Both the position numbers and the translations under genes were made by a program. From contig OY365817.1 in the NCBI GenBank assembly GCA_959347315.1, positions 7,189,731 to 7,253,730 of the forward strand: a DNA stretch of 64,000 nucleotides. Direction: 5' to 3'. Under the pieces are notes generated by a model. That model did no database searches, was not told where the DNA came from, and worked only from the letters and a program-made list of their open reading frames with translations. Positions 13,201-22,599 of the stretch are shown piece after piece; position 1 is the first letter of the stretch, and the number at the start of each line of letters is the position of its first letter. This DNA is from Bimastos eiseni. Its lineage: Eukaryota > Annelida > Clitellata > Crassiclitellata > Lumbricidae.

Positions 13201-13401
13201 ATACAATGAAATACTTATAACCGGATTGATGCGTAGCATACATTTCTACCGCATAAAGTTTTACAGAGCCTGAACCATGCAGTACATAAATCTGTTTGGG
13301 AAGAAGCACAACTCCTGTTGGTCTGCCTATATTCCAATATGGGTCCCAATGGGTCATATTATTGGAACATGGAAGAATGTTCATGTGAATACTTGAAATT
13401 C

Positions 13402-13625
13402 TTGAAATTTGATATCACACTTCCAGCATTTTTTGCTCAGATGTGCACACACACACCTCGACGGCGCAATTGCAGTTGTACTGCAGAGCGATGTACGCGA
13501 AGGACTTGCTCAAGGTCCGTACACAGTGACTGACGCCTAGGACGAGGGTCGAACCCGCTCACTCAGCGCACACTGAGTGTTACGGGCCGACCGCTCAAAC
13601 CGATCAACCACCGTGCAACACACTT
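13402..13625 (-). mobile_element. tRNA-derived SINE, family 1, copy 1
   Basis: Read on the minus strand it starts near GCACGGTGGTTGATCGGTTT, followed by a B-box-like GGGTTCGACCC. A conserved body follows (AACTGCAATTGCGCCGTCGA, then AAAAAATGCTGGAAG). The same layout occurs at 27644-27880 (plus) and 51811-52055 (minus). Box order and spacing fit an RNA polymerase III tRNA-like head. Confidence 0.8.
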
Positions 13626-13681
13626 GTAAGAATGGTACGAAGTTGATGATATATTACATTGCAATAATGCAATAACTTGTA

Positions 13682-13759
13682 TTATTATTATGAGGCAAAC
13701 TATTATTATTATCATTGTTGTTATTATTATTATTATTATATTATTATTATTATTATTTA

Positions 13760-13803
<44 letters not shown>
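13682..13803. repeat. ATT/TTA microsatellite, 3' border of retrotransposon copy 1
   Basis: Nearly pure (ATT)n with a few interruptions. On the minus strand it is the (TAA)n that follows the stop of the 983-codon ORF after about 40 bp. Confidence 0.9.
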
Positions 13804-13808
<5 letters not shown>

Positions 13809-13841
13809 GTTTCACATTATGCTGTTATCGCCCATGATGAG

Positions 13842-16793
13842 CTAAGTGAGTGTTGGCAATGTCCCGAAGAGGCAGGCTGCGTTCCCACGCTGAAGAACAA
13901 CCGAGATATGTTGGAACAGAAATGACGTCTCCATTGGATCGTGGGTTGCAGCACTCGTTCGACTACCCAACTCTGAGATGAACTGCAGTCCTTCACTGCT
14001 CCAAGCGCCGCCGGATTCCAAGGAGAGGGCTACGAAGTCGTGGGTGTTGGTTATGGTGGAATACTTGGCCCTCTTCGTCTTAGCTGCGCGTTCGGCTGTT
14101 TCGCCAGCTCTGATAGATGTGTCGACAAGATGTGATTTGGCGTAGGTGTCGGGCACTGTCACATCCCATGCCAGACATCGACCACGTGTCCAAGGAATGA
14201 GCGTGACGCCGTCCGGTCGCTTTCCATCTTCTCTTACCAAGCCGAGAGGTTCCTTTTGCGCTGGAATCTTCGTCCTGCCAAGAGCTCTCCAAATGACATC
14301 GTTCAACATGCTATGTCGTTGATGTTTTCCGCTGCCTCTTCTACAAATTAGTCCATGGAGCCCTTTTGCGTCGACGCTCTCTTGACATTGGTGACACAAA
14401 TGTGGCTCGCAGAGCGTCGTTCCTAGCCTCAACCCGGCTGCCAGTCGTACATCCTCGTTTGAGAGGCGCAGGCCTAGGGCAATCACAGGGGGCGCTAGCA
14501 TCCAGTCTCCAGAATGAGGTGCTCGTGAGGCCAGCAGGCGAGCACGGTCGCATGGATTGTTATTGGAATTCAGCAGACCTTTCCATGCCTTGTCTGTGAA
14601 TCGGAGGTCCCATTCTTTCTGGCGATGACTCGCTGCTCCTGTTGGTGGTTCTGCATCTGTCAGGGTCTTCCAAGCGTTGAGTGCTGAACTCGCAAGTTCA
14701 TATGGTTCCTCAGCAGACTCTGTTGGTAGGATGCATGCCTGGAGTTCGCTTGTACTAGCAGCAGAAGCCAGAAAGGCAGAAAGTGCCAGCGTAGATGCAC
14801 AACGAACTCCCAGACCACCAGCTCTCACCGGCAAAGAAACCTGGAGCCAGCGGTCATTGTCAAGGTCCACATTTAAAATGGTTGACAGTCCTTCTCTCAG
14901 CAGTTGATCAAACCGAGCCAAGCCCGGGCAATCAGCGCAGACGGCTGTGCGCAGAATGTACAAGAGCTTCGGTACACTTAGACTGTTTCTCAGCACAACC
15001 AGAGCGTCATGTGTATAAAGCAAGGACAATCTTCCGATTGCCCTCTCGAGGTCATTGGCCTTTGAATTAATGACCATGTTCACAGCTGGACCTGAAATCA
15101 GAGGTGCACCCAACAAGGTCATGTCCTCGAGGGCTATGCTCGTGAACTCTTGGAACGCAGGGTCATTGTTCGGCATCTGGGTGTTGTGACACGCGATTTC
15201 GCATTTGCTGCGGTTCAATAGCACTCCCAGATTCTTTGATTCCTGCTCGATTAATTGAACGTCGTCGGCCACTGTTTCCTTGTTACCTCCCAATGTCAGG
15301 TCATCCAGATATCCGATACGCAGATCCGAACGAAGCTTCATCAGAATCGGTTGCAGCACAAGACAGAATTCCAGAGGTCCCAAAGGATCGCCTTGCTGCG
15401 TTCCTTCTTCGGATCGAATTGTGTTTGAACCATAGCGCAACAGTGGACGGTTTGAATAGGTAGCGTGAGCAAAGTGGTAGAGCTCTGGGATCTCTCTAGC
15501 AGCTGCCTCTAGAAGACAATCTCTGCGCAGAGTGTTAAAGGCATTGGCGAAGTCGAGCTTCACTAGGACGCTGTCCTTAGGCATTGTGGTTATCCAACGA
15601 CGTGTCGCATGGACAGCTGCCTCAGCGCCTCCTGGAATGCCTACCCCAAGCTGAATGGGGGCGAGCAGTTGAGACAGCCTTGTTACCGCATGCGAATTAG
15701 CGCACTTTGCCGCCAGACGACGCCATGTGTAGCCCACGGCGATCGGTCTTATGCCTCCGTCCTTCTTGCTCAGGGCTAAAAGGTTTGCCCCATAGATGAC
15801 CTCATTCACCTCTTCGGATAGACCTCCCTTTAGGAGCAGATTGACAAGGTCAGATAGATGTTGCCCGATGTTGTCATCTACTCCATAGGCCATCAGATCC
15901 TTTAAGTGTTGTGGAGTTATGCCATCTGGACCACCAGCCGAACCCGCAGGGAAAGAGGAGATTGCCCTAGCGACATCTTCTTTAGAAACTTGAAGCGGGA
16001 TGAAGCGATCGGAACTGTCTGGATCACACGGTGTTCTCCTGTCCACTGGTGCAGGTGGGTGCTTTTTCTTAAGCGCGGCCAGAGTTTCCGGTGTGTCCAG
16101 CGCCGGTTTATCCTCGCTGCAGATGAGACGGATGGCTGCTTTGAAACTGCCTTCCTCCAGCTTGCCTGCAACTGTTGAGGCTAAATACCTGGCGTGGTCG
16201 CATTTAGCGGACTTGAGCTTACGACTTGACGTCAGTGGCAATTCATCGTTAGTCGACTGGTCTGGCCCCTGCAGTCCCCATTCAGTAATGCGGGACAAAA
16301 TCATCTTGGTCATGTTGTGCTTTCGTCCACCTCTTCTTGGCTTCACTAGTACAGTTCCACCGAAGGCCAGCAAATCGAACCATTTTGCAACGCAATTTGG
16401 TTCTCTTACAAATGCTTGGATTATATCGGCCAGGAGAGCAGCACAAGATGGCCTTGCTGCTTTTGGGATTCTCTTAATCAGAAGACCGGGTGAAGCAGGA
16501 TGTGAGAGCTGAGAAGCGATCGGCCCAACGTCCGTCGACAGCTCCCGTGAGTAAGAGATCTGCACGCTAGTGGTAGAAGACGACTGTCTTGTGGTATTAT
16601 GCTTTAAAGGGTCGTCCGCCGGTGGCTGGTCGGAACCTGGACAAGGGGCGGTTCGAGGGCCGTGCCGGTGCATCGTGCCATCTGAAGCATGGGTTTTGAA
16701 GGACAACCAACACACCCCGCAAACCCCCTGGCCCTTACAAGGTTTTTGACTCATCTGAGTTTCAATTCGGTTTGTTTTCAAATGCGCCGCCAT
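13842..16793 (-). CDS. Retrotransposon polyprotein: zinc finger, reverse transcriptase, CCHC, restriction-like endonuclease
   Basis: Intact 983-residue ORF. Residues 25-44 hold a C-x2-C-x13-H-x-H finger (CGVCWLSF start). The RT lies at about residues 280-620: GGPDGITPQHL, KKDGGIRPIAVG, KLDFANAFNTLRR near residue 415, EEGTQQGDPLGPL near 465, and the catalytic GYLDDLTLGG near 493-502 (YLDD in place of the common YADD). A C-x2-C-x9-H-x3-C knuckle near 805-822 (CHQC...HGLIC) precedes GKRPDGVTLIPW...WDVTV near 858-880, matching the PD...D core of the RLE. Such proteins bind target DNA, nick it and prime reverse transcription there. No stop or frame shift interrupts it, so the copy is young and possibly competent. 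ATG at 16793 is the only start considered; it opens just after the leader. Confidence 0.93.
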   Translation of the reverse strand: MAAHLKTNRIETQMSQKPCKGQGVCGVCWLSFKTHASDGTMHRHGPRTAPCPGSDQPPADDPLKHNTTRQSSSTTSVQISYSRELSTDVGPIASQLSHPASPGLLIKRIPKAARPSCAALLADIIQAFVREPNCVAKWFDLLAFGGTVLVKPRRGGRKHNMTKMILSRITEWGLQGPDQSTNDELPLTSSRKLKSAKCDHARYLASTVAGKLEEGSFKAAIRLICSEDKPALDTPETLAALKKKHPPAPVDRRTPCDPDSSDRFIPLQVSKEDVARAISSFPAGSAGGPDGITPQHLKDLMAYGVDDNIGQHLSDLVNLLLKGGLSEEVNEVIYGANLLALSKKDGGIRPIAVGYTWRRLAAKCANSHAVTRLSQLLAPIQLGVGIPGGAEAAVHATRRWITTMPKDSVLVKLDFANAFNTLRRDCLLEAAAREIPELYHFAHATYSNRPLLRYGSNTIRSEEGTQQGDPLGPLEFCLVLQPILMKLRSDLRIGYLDDLTLGGNKETVADDVQLIEQESKNLGVLLNRSKCEIACHNTQMPNNDPAFQEFTSIALEDMTLLGAPLISGPAVNMVINSKANDLERAIGRLSLLYTHDALVVLRNSLSVPKLLYILRTAVCADCPGLARFDQLLREGLSTILNVDLDNDRWLQVSLPVRAGGLGVRCASTLALSAFLASAASTSELQACILPTESAEEPYELASSALNAWKTLTDAEPPTGAASHRQKEWDLRFTDKAWKGLLNSNNNPCDRARLLASRAPHSGDWMLAPPVIALGLRLSNEDVRLAAGLRLGTTLCEPHLCHQCQESVDAKGLHGLICRRGSGKHQRHSMLNDVIWRALGRTKIPAQKEPLGLVREDGKRPDGVTLIPWTRGRCLAWDVTVPDTYAKSHLVDTSIRAGETAERAAKTKRAKYSTITNTHDFVALSLESGGAWSSEGLQFISELGSRTSAATHDPMETSFLFQHISVVLQRGNAACLFGTLPTLT

Positions 16794-17063
16794 TTAAACA
16801 GTAATCGTTGCCATTGGCAACGTTGACGTCGCTGGCCTTAAAGCATGGAAGCGGACATCAATTCAAACGCACGGCTACATATAAGTTGAAACGAAAGTTT
16901 GACAAACCAATCGTGTTGTGGTCTTGGTGAATATAATCAATCGGGTCACGAGTTGTTAATCCATTAGACGATGCTAAAATCCAACTCTGACGATTACTCG
17001 TTACGCGGTATTTTTGCTAAATAGTCGGACATTAAAAATTTTCCGCCCACACGTCCGCTGCCT

Positions 17064-17660
17064 CTATATATTATCAATAATAATAATAATATTATTATTA
17101 TTAATGCTGAATGCCACTGCATTAAAACGTTGTGTACAAATAGACAGACGTTGAAAAAGATGAGTTGTTTCGCGAGGTTCTCCCGTTGCCTGTGTCATAT
17201 AGCGGCCCAGCTCTTGTAGAAACTCCATTCCAGTACGGTTTATGGGGCCCAGTGATTTGATGGCCACTGGCACAAAATCATGCGTGGTAGGGAGGGATGA
17301 GTACTTGATGCACTTTCGTTCTGCGGCATGTTCTGCTGCTCCACCGGCTGTTGATGCTGTCAGATGTACATAAGAGGATGCGCATGTGTGAATGGCTGTT
17401 GCGTCCCATGCTGGGTGTCTGCCTCTCGCCCATGGGATTAATGTGGCGCCATCTGGTCTCTTGCCACTGGTGCGGATCAGTCCCGATGGTTCTCTTGAGC
17501 TCGGAATGTTCACTTTCAAGAGAGCTCTCCAGATTATTTCATTTATGGCAGAGTGTCGTGCTGCTCTTCCCATTGATCTTCTGCAGACCAGACCGTGATG
17601 TCCACCTGGATCGACGCTCTCCCCACATTGACATGGATGCGGTGCACAGAGCACTAGTCC
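17064..17660 (-). pseudogene. 5'-truncated RLE retrotransposon, copy 2 (CCHC + endonuclease only)
   Basis: Minus-strand frame of about 195 residues homologous to the end of the 983-residue protein: CQCGESVD...HHGLVC knuckle, then GKRPDGATLIPWARGR and WDATA. It begins directly after a TTATTATTA tract (17663-17700) and runs into TAATAATAA (17074-17100), with the frame reading into the repeat as Asn/Ile. It has clearly diverged from copy 1. TAA/TTA sequence at both ends suggests insertion into such a repeat with 5' truncation. Confidence 0.85.
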
Positions 17661-17879
17661 TATTGTTATTATTATTATTACTATTATTATTACTATTTTT
17701 TTAATTATTTTTCTTTTCTTTTGTCAAAGGGAAGCTCATCTTTCTCATCTTTTCCGTTGTTGTCTGCATGCGTTTTTTCTGCACGCCAGACCATCAGCGG
17801 CACGTTTACAGAAACCGGGGCCCTAGGCGCAAAAATTTTGGGGCCATTCTTAATTTATACGGCTACACTGAGTCTGAAA

Positions 17880-17985
17880 GGGTCGTCCATAAATGACGTC
17901 ACGTACCTATTGGGTGGGTCATACATCTGTGACGATTTGTAACGAAGGGGAGGGAGTCTGAGATATGTGACGTCATGTCATCGCA
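17880..17985. repeat. Dispersed GTCCATAAATGACGTCA element end
   Basis: GGGTCGTCCATAAATGACGT with further GACGTCA motifs. The same start (CCGTCCATAAATGACATCAC) lies at 46566. Looks like one terminus of a dispersed DNA-transposon family; the partner end was not found here. Confidence 0.4.
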
Positions 17986-18194
17986 TCAAATATCGAAATA
18001 CGTAGCTTTATTTAAAAATTTCAGTCAATGAAACAGCCAATTGATTTTCGCATTAACAAGGCAATTAGGAATGATTATAATGCTCTTGTCATGTGAAGGG
18101 GATTTTGGACTACCTGAGCTCTTATTTTGTGAATGCTTAGCTGCATAATACATGTAGAATATATATTATATTTTAATTGTTTCAAACGTGAGAC

Positions 18195-18600
18195 ATTTTG
18201 TATGAAAAGTTTTCATTAATTCTGGGGCTCCTGAGATGCTATTTTGTATGAAATTTTTAATTCGGCTAGGGTTCCTGAGATGTCATATTGTGTGAAATGC
18301 TTTCATTCATTTGGGACCCTTAGGATGTTATTTTGTATTTTATGTTTTCATTCATTTGGTACCCCTGAGATGTCATTTGGCATTTAATATTTTCATTCAT
18401 TTGGAGGCCCCGAGATGTTGCTTTGTATGAAATGCTTTCATTCAGTTAGGGACCCCTGAGATGTTATTTTGTATTTCATGTCTAAATTTTTTTGGGGCCC
18501 CCGAAAAGATATTTTGTGTTTAATGTTTTCATTCATTTGGGGCTTCCTGAGATGTTATTTTGTTATTGATGTTTTCATCACTTGGGGGTCCCCTGAGACG
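18195..18600. repeat. 45-bp minisatellite, about nine copies
   Basis: Unit of about 45 bp around TTCATTCATTTGGGGCCCCT and GAGATGTTATTTTGTATG. The surrounding block carries GGGCCCTAGGCGCA at both sides (near 17819 and 18610), which hints at a discrete insertion between two retrotransposon relics. Confidence 0.8.
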
Positions 18601-18639
18601 AGGGGGCCCTAGGCGCACGCCTATTGCGCCTATAGATAA

Positions 18640-18895
18640 ACGCGCCACTGCAGACCATGGAGTCTTCTTGCGTCGACTCTCTCGCCACAGTGACACAGAT
18701 GAGGTTCATATAGTTTCGTTCTGAGTCGGATTCCAACCGCAATTCGTAGGCCTATAACTTCGTCAGACAATCGGTGACCCAATGCAGTGACCAGAAGTGC
18801 TAGCAACCAATCTCCCGTGTTTGGTGCCCGAAAGGCTAAGAGACGAGCCTGGTCAAGTGAATTGTCTGTAAACTAGTTTAGAGTTGACCACACCT
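18640..18895 (-). pseudogene. RLE retrotransposon relic, copy 3 (region before and through the CCHC knuckle)
   Basis: Minus-strand translation from about 18880 gives DQARLLAFRAPNTGDWLLAL, then LGHRLSDEVIGLR, LYEPHLCHCGERVD and RLHGL. This matches copy 1 residues about 750-820 (RARLLASRAPHSGDW, CEPHLCHQC). It is cut after the knuckle and borders a TTATTATTA tract (18897-18925) at its upstream end. It overlaps in content with copy 2, so the two are separate insertions. Confidence 0.75.
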
Positions 18896-19479
18896 TATTT
18901 ATTATTATTACCATCACCGTTATTATTATAGTCGCAACACAAGGGCAATAAATAATAGCCTACTTATAATGTCGTCATTGCTGATACTATGTTACAGTCG
19001 TAATTATATTCGCTAGGGTAAATTTCAATCAACGTTCACAAATTCAGTTTCATAGGCCAATGTTGATTGTCATTATTTTTATAGTCTATCGTTACACACT
19101 AATTTCATTAAAACAGAAAATTCTTTGTCCGGGGAAAGTAATTATAACGGTCAAATGTTTGCATTAATAGATTTCTAAAGCTCATTTGATTTTCAATGTT
19201 CGAAGGCACCACACATGATCATACTTACTTAGAAAGACACGATTGAACATTACTTATACTAGGGTCTATACAGGTACATGTATGGATCACCTATGTATCT
19301 AGATTCTATATGCAAATATACACTGTGTATCATAGACTATAAATAGCGCATCACATACGAGATGTAACCCATACGTATACATGTATAGTGCGTGAATATG
19401 ATCATATTGCGGTAGTCATAATCATCACCACCACCCGTTGCAAAAGCATCAGCACCATCAAAAATATAATGATCCTCCT

Positions 19480-19795
19480 CATCCTCCTTCTCTTTATCCT
19501 CCTCCTTCTTCTTCTCTTTCTCTACCTCGTTCTTTTTCTTCTTTTTCTCCTCCTCTTACTCCTCTTCCTCCTCCTCCTTTTCCCCCACCTCCTTCTCTTT
19601 ATCTTTCTCCTCCTCCTTCTTCTTCTCTTTCCAGACCTCGTTCCCTTTCTTCTTTTTCTCCTCCTCTTACTCCTCTTCCTCCCCTCCTCCTTCTCTTTCT
19701 CATCCTTCTTCTCTTTCTCCTCTTTCTCTTCATCCTCGTCCTCATCCTTCTCTTTCTCCTCGTCTTTGTCCTACTCATCGCTGTGCCTCTGCCTC
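19480..19795. repeat. CTC/TTC low-complexity tract
   Basis: Pyrimidine-rich tract with a roughly 115-bp internal near-repeat (CTCCTCCTTCTTCTCTTT blocks at about 19498 and 19610). Open frames here are Leu/Ser/Pro runs and are not genes. Confidence 0.82.
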
Positions 19796-20049
19796 TAGCT
19801 CCATGCGTTACTTTAAGTCTGGTCGCTTGGCGTCGCTCAGCAGACACCGGACTACGTATGAGAGCAAGAGGAGTCTATCTGGTTCGGCGGCGACTGCAGA
19901 GGTCGTCTCACTCACTCGCAAAGGCTGCATCATCCGACCGACCGACTCCAGATTGCTTTCACAGGCAATACCTGTTATTTGGAAACACAACATGGACGTC
20001 GCCCATGCAGTCAGACAGGCAACCTGACAAATAGCAGGACACACAAACG

Positions 20050-20241
20050 CACAGGAGCAAACCAATAAAGACAGGCTATAGAAGCCTATACGAATAGATC
20101 ATTATTCTTACATTGCCACCCACTCACATCCACACAGCCATTCCAATACATATATTATTAGGTTTATCTGTCTTCGCTATCTGTATGTATGCCTGTATGT
20201 AGGTATGTATACGTACGTATTTACACGTGTCTCTATCTAGG

Positions 20242-20275
<34 letters not shown>

Positions 20276-21060
20276 GTATGTATCATGGGTAGTACCAGTC
20301 TGGCTAAATTAGAGGATCGCCATCTGTGCTAATAGGGATTGTGAGACTCCTATGTCGTCAACCTATATCTCTTCCTTTGCCACAAATGTTATGCAGTTTT
20401 GAATCAGACGTACACGCGGTCTCAACTCTCAGAAGCAAAATCTCCATCAATATATTTGTTGCCTGGCACCAATAGACACTAATTTTACGTCTGGATAGAC
20501 GCATTGGTTGCTAATTTGGATGATAATCGATGCGTCAATATAATGTCATGTGCTAATGTCTGCATTGTGTTAATGTCTGCATTGACACAGTGGACGACGC
20601 ATACAATGCTTAGACCATGTGCTTATTACAGGCGCATGTGTGTCTAAAAGTATTTCACACATTGCATTGGCCTACACATTCCCCATAGAAAAAACAATGT
20701 ATTATATAAAAGTTTCATTTACATGAGATTAAGATAATAGACTGATTTGTATTCGGTATGCACGTAATTATGAAGAAACGTTGTGAAGACTGATGAAGGC
20801 TAATTGTGATGTCTTCTTCAGCAATCGATGCACAAAGACGGCGTCTTTTCTAATCACAGCCTCTAATTAAATGCGCTTTGTAGGTTTGCCTTAAAACCAA
20901 AAGCGATCGAAACCGCCGCGGCCTTACTTTCGCCACGGTGTATTCACGTTATCATATCTCTCGCAGCAGCTTTATCCTCTCAATTCTGCTCTCCTCTGCT
21001 ATCCTCGCTTCTCCTCTCTTCTCCTCTCATCTGCTTCTCTCCTCTTCCCAATTCCCACTA
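20050..21060. other. No recognisable gene
   Basis: Unique-looking DNA with a TATATA tract at about 20240-20275 and a CTCCTCT-rich run at 20985-21045. No supported feature. Confidence 0.4.
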
Positions 21061-21089
21061 TGAAGCATTGTTGTCCCCGGGTATGATCG

Positions 21090-21245
21090 ACCCGCGTTTC
21101 GAGTCGGGTCGGGTCGGGTCACCAATATCTGTACCTTAGGTGGTCGGGTCAAGATCCTGGCAGTGGTGGGTCAGATTTATCTATCCAGCGATTCGGGTCT
21201 ACAGCCTTGACCCATTTCGACCCACCATTTTTACGCAGAGCATTA
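21090..21245. repeat. Dispersed GGGTC-rich repeat, copy 2
   Basis: GGTCGGGTCGGGTCGGGTC followed downstream by GACCCACCATTTTTACGCAG. Related to 3820-4000. Confidence 0.4.
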
Positions 21246-21379
21246 TTTTCAACTCTGTGACTTTCATAATGGTTCGTTACTGTGAGGAAGTAGGAAGGAT
21301 GCTTACACATTTTTATTGAGAGAAACTTCTTACCTATTTGAAAGGAATCCATCGTGAGTGTTCAGTTATATACATTATA

Positions 21380-22540
21380 CATAGTAGGCCAAACAAATTA
21401 CCAAAATATAACCTACGGTTATTTGCTAATATTTCGGCCAAAAGTAGGAAATATTAAATGAAATTTTACGGGATCTAAACTAATACATATTTACATATAA
21501 CCGCCAAAATTTACTGAAATATTTAAAACAGAACAAAATTTATATCACCTTTAATGAGTGCAACCACCGATTTTTTATGGTAAAAACACATTTAACGCCG
21601 GAAAAAAGTTATAAAAAACAAATTTATGAAGACACATTTCAAGTGGTTGTAATAAAACACACTTCATAATTATGTTTATTGAGAAAATAAACTGGAAATA
21701 ATCGCATATGGAAGTCACTTTGACGTCATCTAGCAACCAGTCGATTAAACTGGTGAATTAAAAATGTTTTGGGATTAATCATTTTGTTATAGCATTTGTT
21801 ACAAAATAAACATGGGAAAGGTGTTTATGACAGATAAAATACGCACTCAGAAACTTCATGAATCATGAGCATGATCTTGGAGCCAAAGCAAAATCAAAGT
21901 TCACTCTGAAATCACTGGAGCTGAGCACTTATAAAAATATGCGGTCGCGTTGATGATAGAGGTGGGCTATGGAACGTCGTAAGGGCAGCGGAAGGCAGAA
22001 ATCTATCGGCACCCAAACAAATATCGAGCATGTTGACGAACTTATTTGTTCACAGAATAGCAATATAAGAAATCATCTCAGTACTCGGCAAATTTCAGCA
22101 GAGTTGAATATCAGCCGCACACCTGTTAGAAGAATTTCCAGAGACGATCTGAACCTCATCGCTATTCGTCGTGTCCCTGGGCAAATTATCACCAATGCAA
22201 AGGCCCCCAACCAGGTCATCAAAACTTGCCAAATAGACTCAGAATATGAGTGGATAACTGGTAGTAGACACATTGTACACAGGATGTGAAAGATATGATG
22301 CTTGTTTTATAACAACTACTTAGAGGTGACCTCATAAAATCGTTTTTGTAACTTTTGCTGCGACGAATGTTTTTAAAAGTGATATAACTGTTGTTTTATT
22401 TGAAATATTTCAGTAAACTTTGGCAGTTATATCTACATATGAATTAGCTTTGAGTCTGTAGAATTTCATTAATTAATTCTTACTATTGGCGGAATATTGA
22501 CAAAAAGACAGAGGGATGTACATTTTAATGGCCCACCCTG
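21380..22540 (+). mobile_element. Mariner/Tc1-superfamily relic with long terminal inverted repeats
   Basis: The left arm (about 21380-21570) and the reverse complement of the right arm (about 22360-22540) align over roughly 150 bp. Shared landmarks are GGCC near the tip, CAATATT/TAATATT, and a stretch close to TTTACTGAAATATTT. Between them is a transposase N-terminus only. Tips read CATAGTAGGCC (left) and CAGGGTGGGCC (right, inverted). A TA precedes the left tip but the right flank is not TA, so the target site is decayed or my boundary is off. Confidence 0.7.
21969..22289 (+). pseudogene. Mariner-type transposase, N-terminal helix-turn-helix fragment
   Basis: Residues include GSGRQKSIGTQTNIEHVDEL, then RQISAELNISRTPVRRISRD and DLNLIAIRRVPGQIITNA. 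This is the second HTH of mariner-like (paired-like) transposases, which bind the terminal repeats. Upstream, 21840-21960 reads as a broken continuation (MTDKIRTQKLHES then a stop). The frame ends at residue 106, and the catalytic DDD/E region is missing, so the element cannot transpose itself. Confidence 0.75.
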
Positions 22541-22599
22541 CACATAGATTCAGTCATAGATTATTAAATTGAGCTTTGAGTATGGAAATATCACAACCA

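Larger units (their letters stand above)
13677..17060 (-). mobile_element. Near full-length RLE-type non-LTR retrotransposon, R4/Dong-like candidate (copy 1)
   Basis: Single-ORF element on the minus strand, with a roughly 250-bp 5' leader (16794-17060), the 983-codon ORF and a very short 3' UTR running into TAA repeats (TTA on plus, 13677-13803). The 5' side also meets an AAT/ATT tract (17074-17100). RT followed by a CCHC knuckle and a PD-D endonuclease in one ORF defines RLE non-LTR elements (R2/R4/NeSL/CRE groups). The TAA borders resemble the known preference of Dong (R4 clade). Clade is inferred from this, not from a tree. Confidence 0.75.

Noticed and set aside
13842..16793. Assignment to the R2 clade (28S rDNA target)
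   Set aside because: Flanks are TAA repeats and not rDNA, and no 28S sequence is visible.
17064..18895. One retrotransposon split by an insertion
   Set aside because: Both fragments contain the CCHC knuckle region, so they overlap in content and must be two separate copies.
19388..20034. Open frames of 136 and 198 codons
   Set aside because: Mostly Leu/Pro/Ser from a CTC/TTC tract; nothing family-like before or after it.
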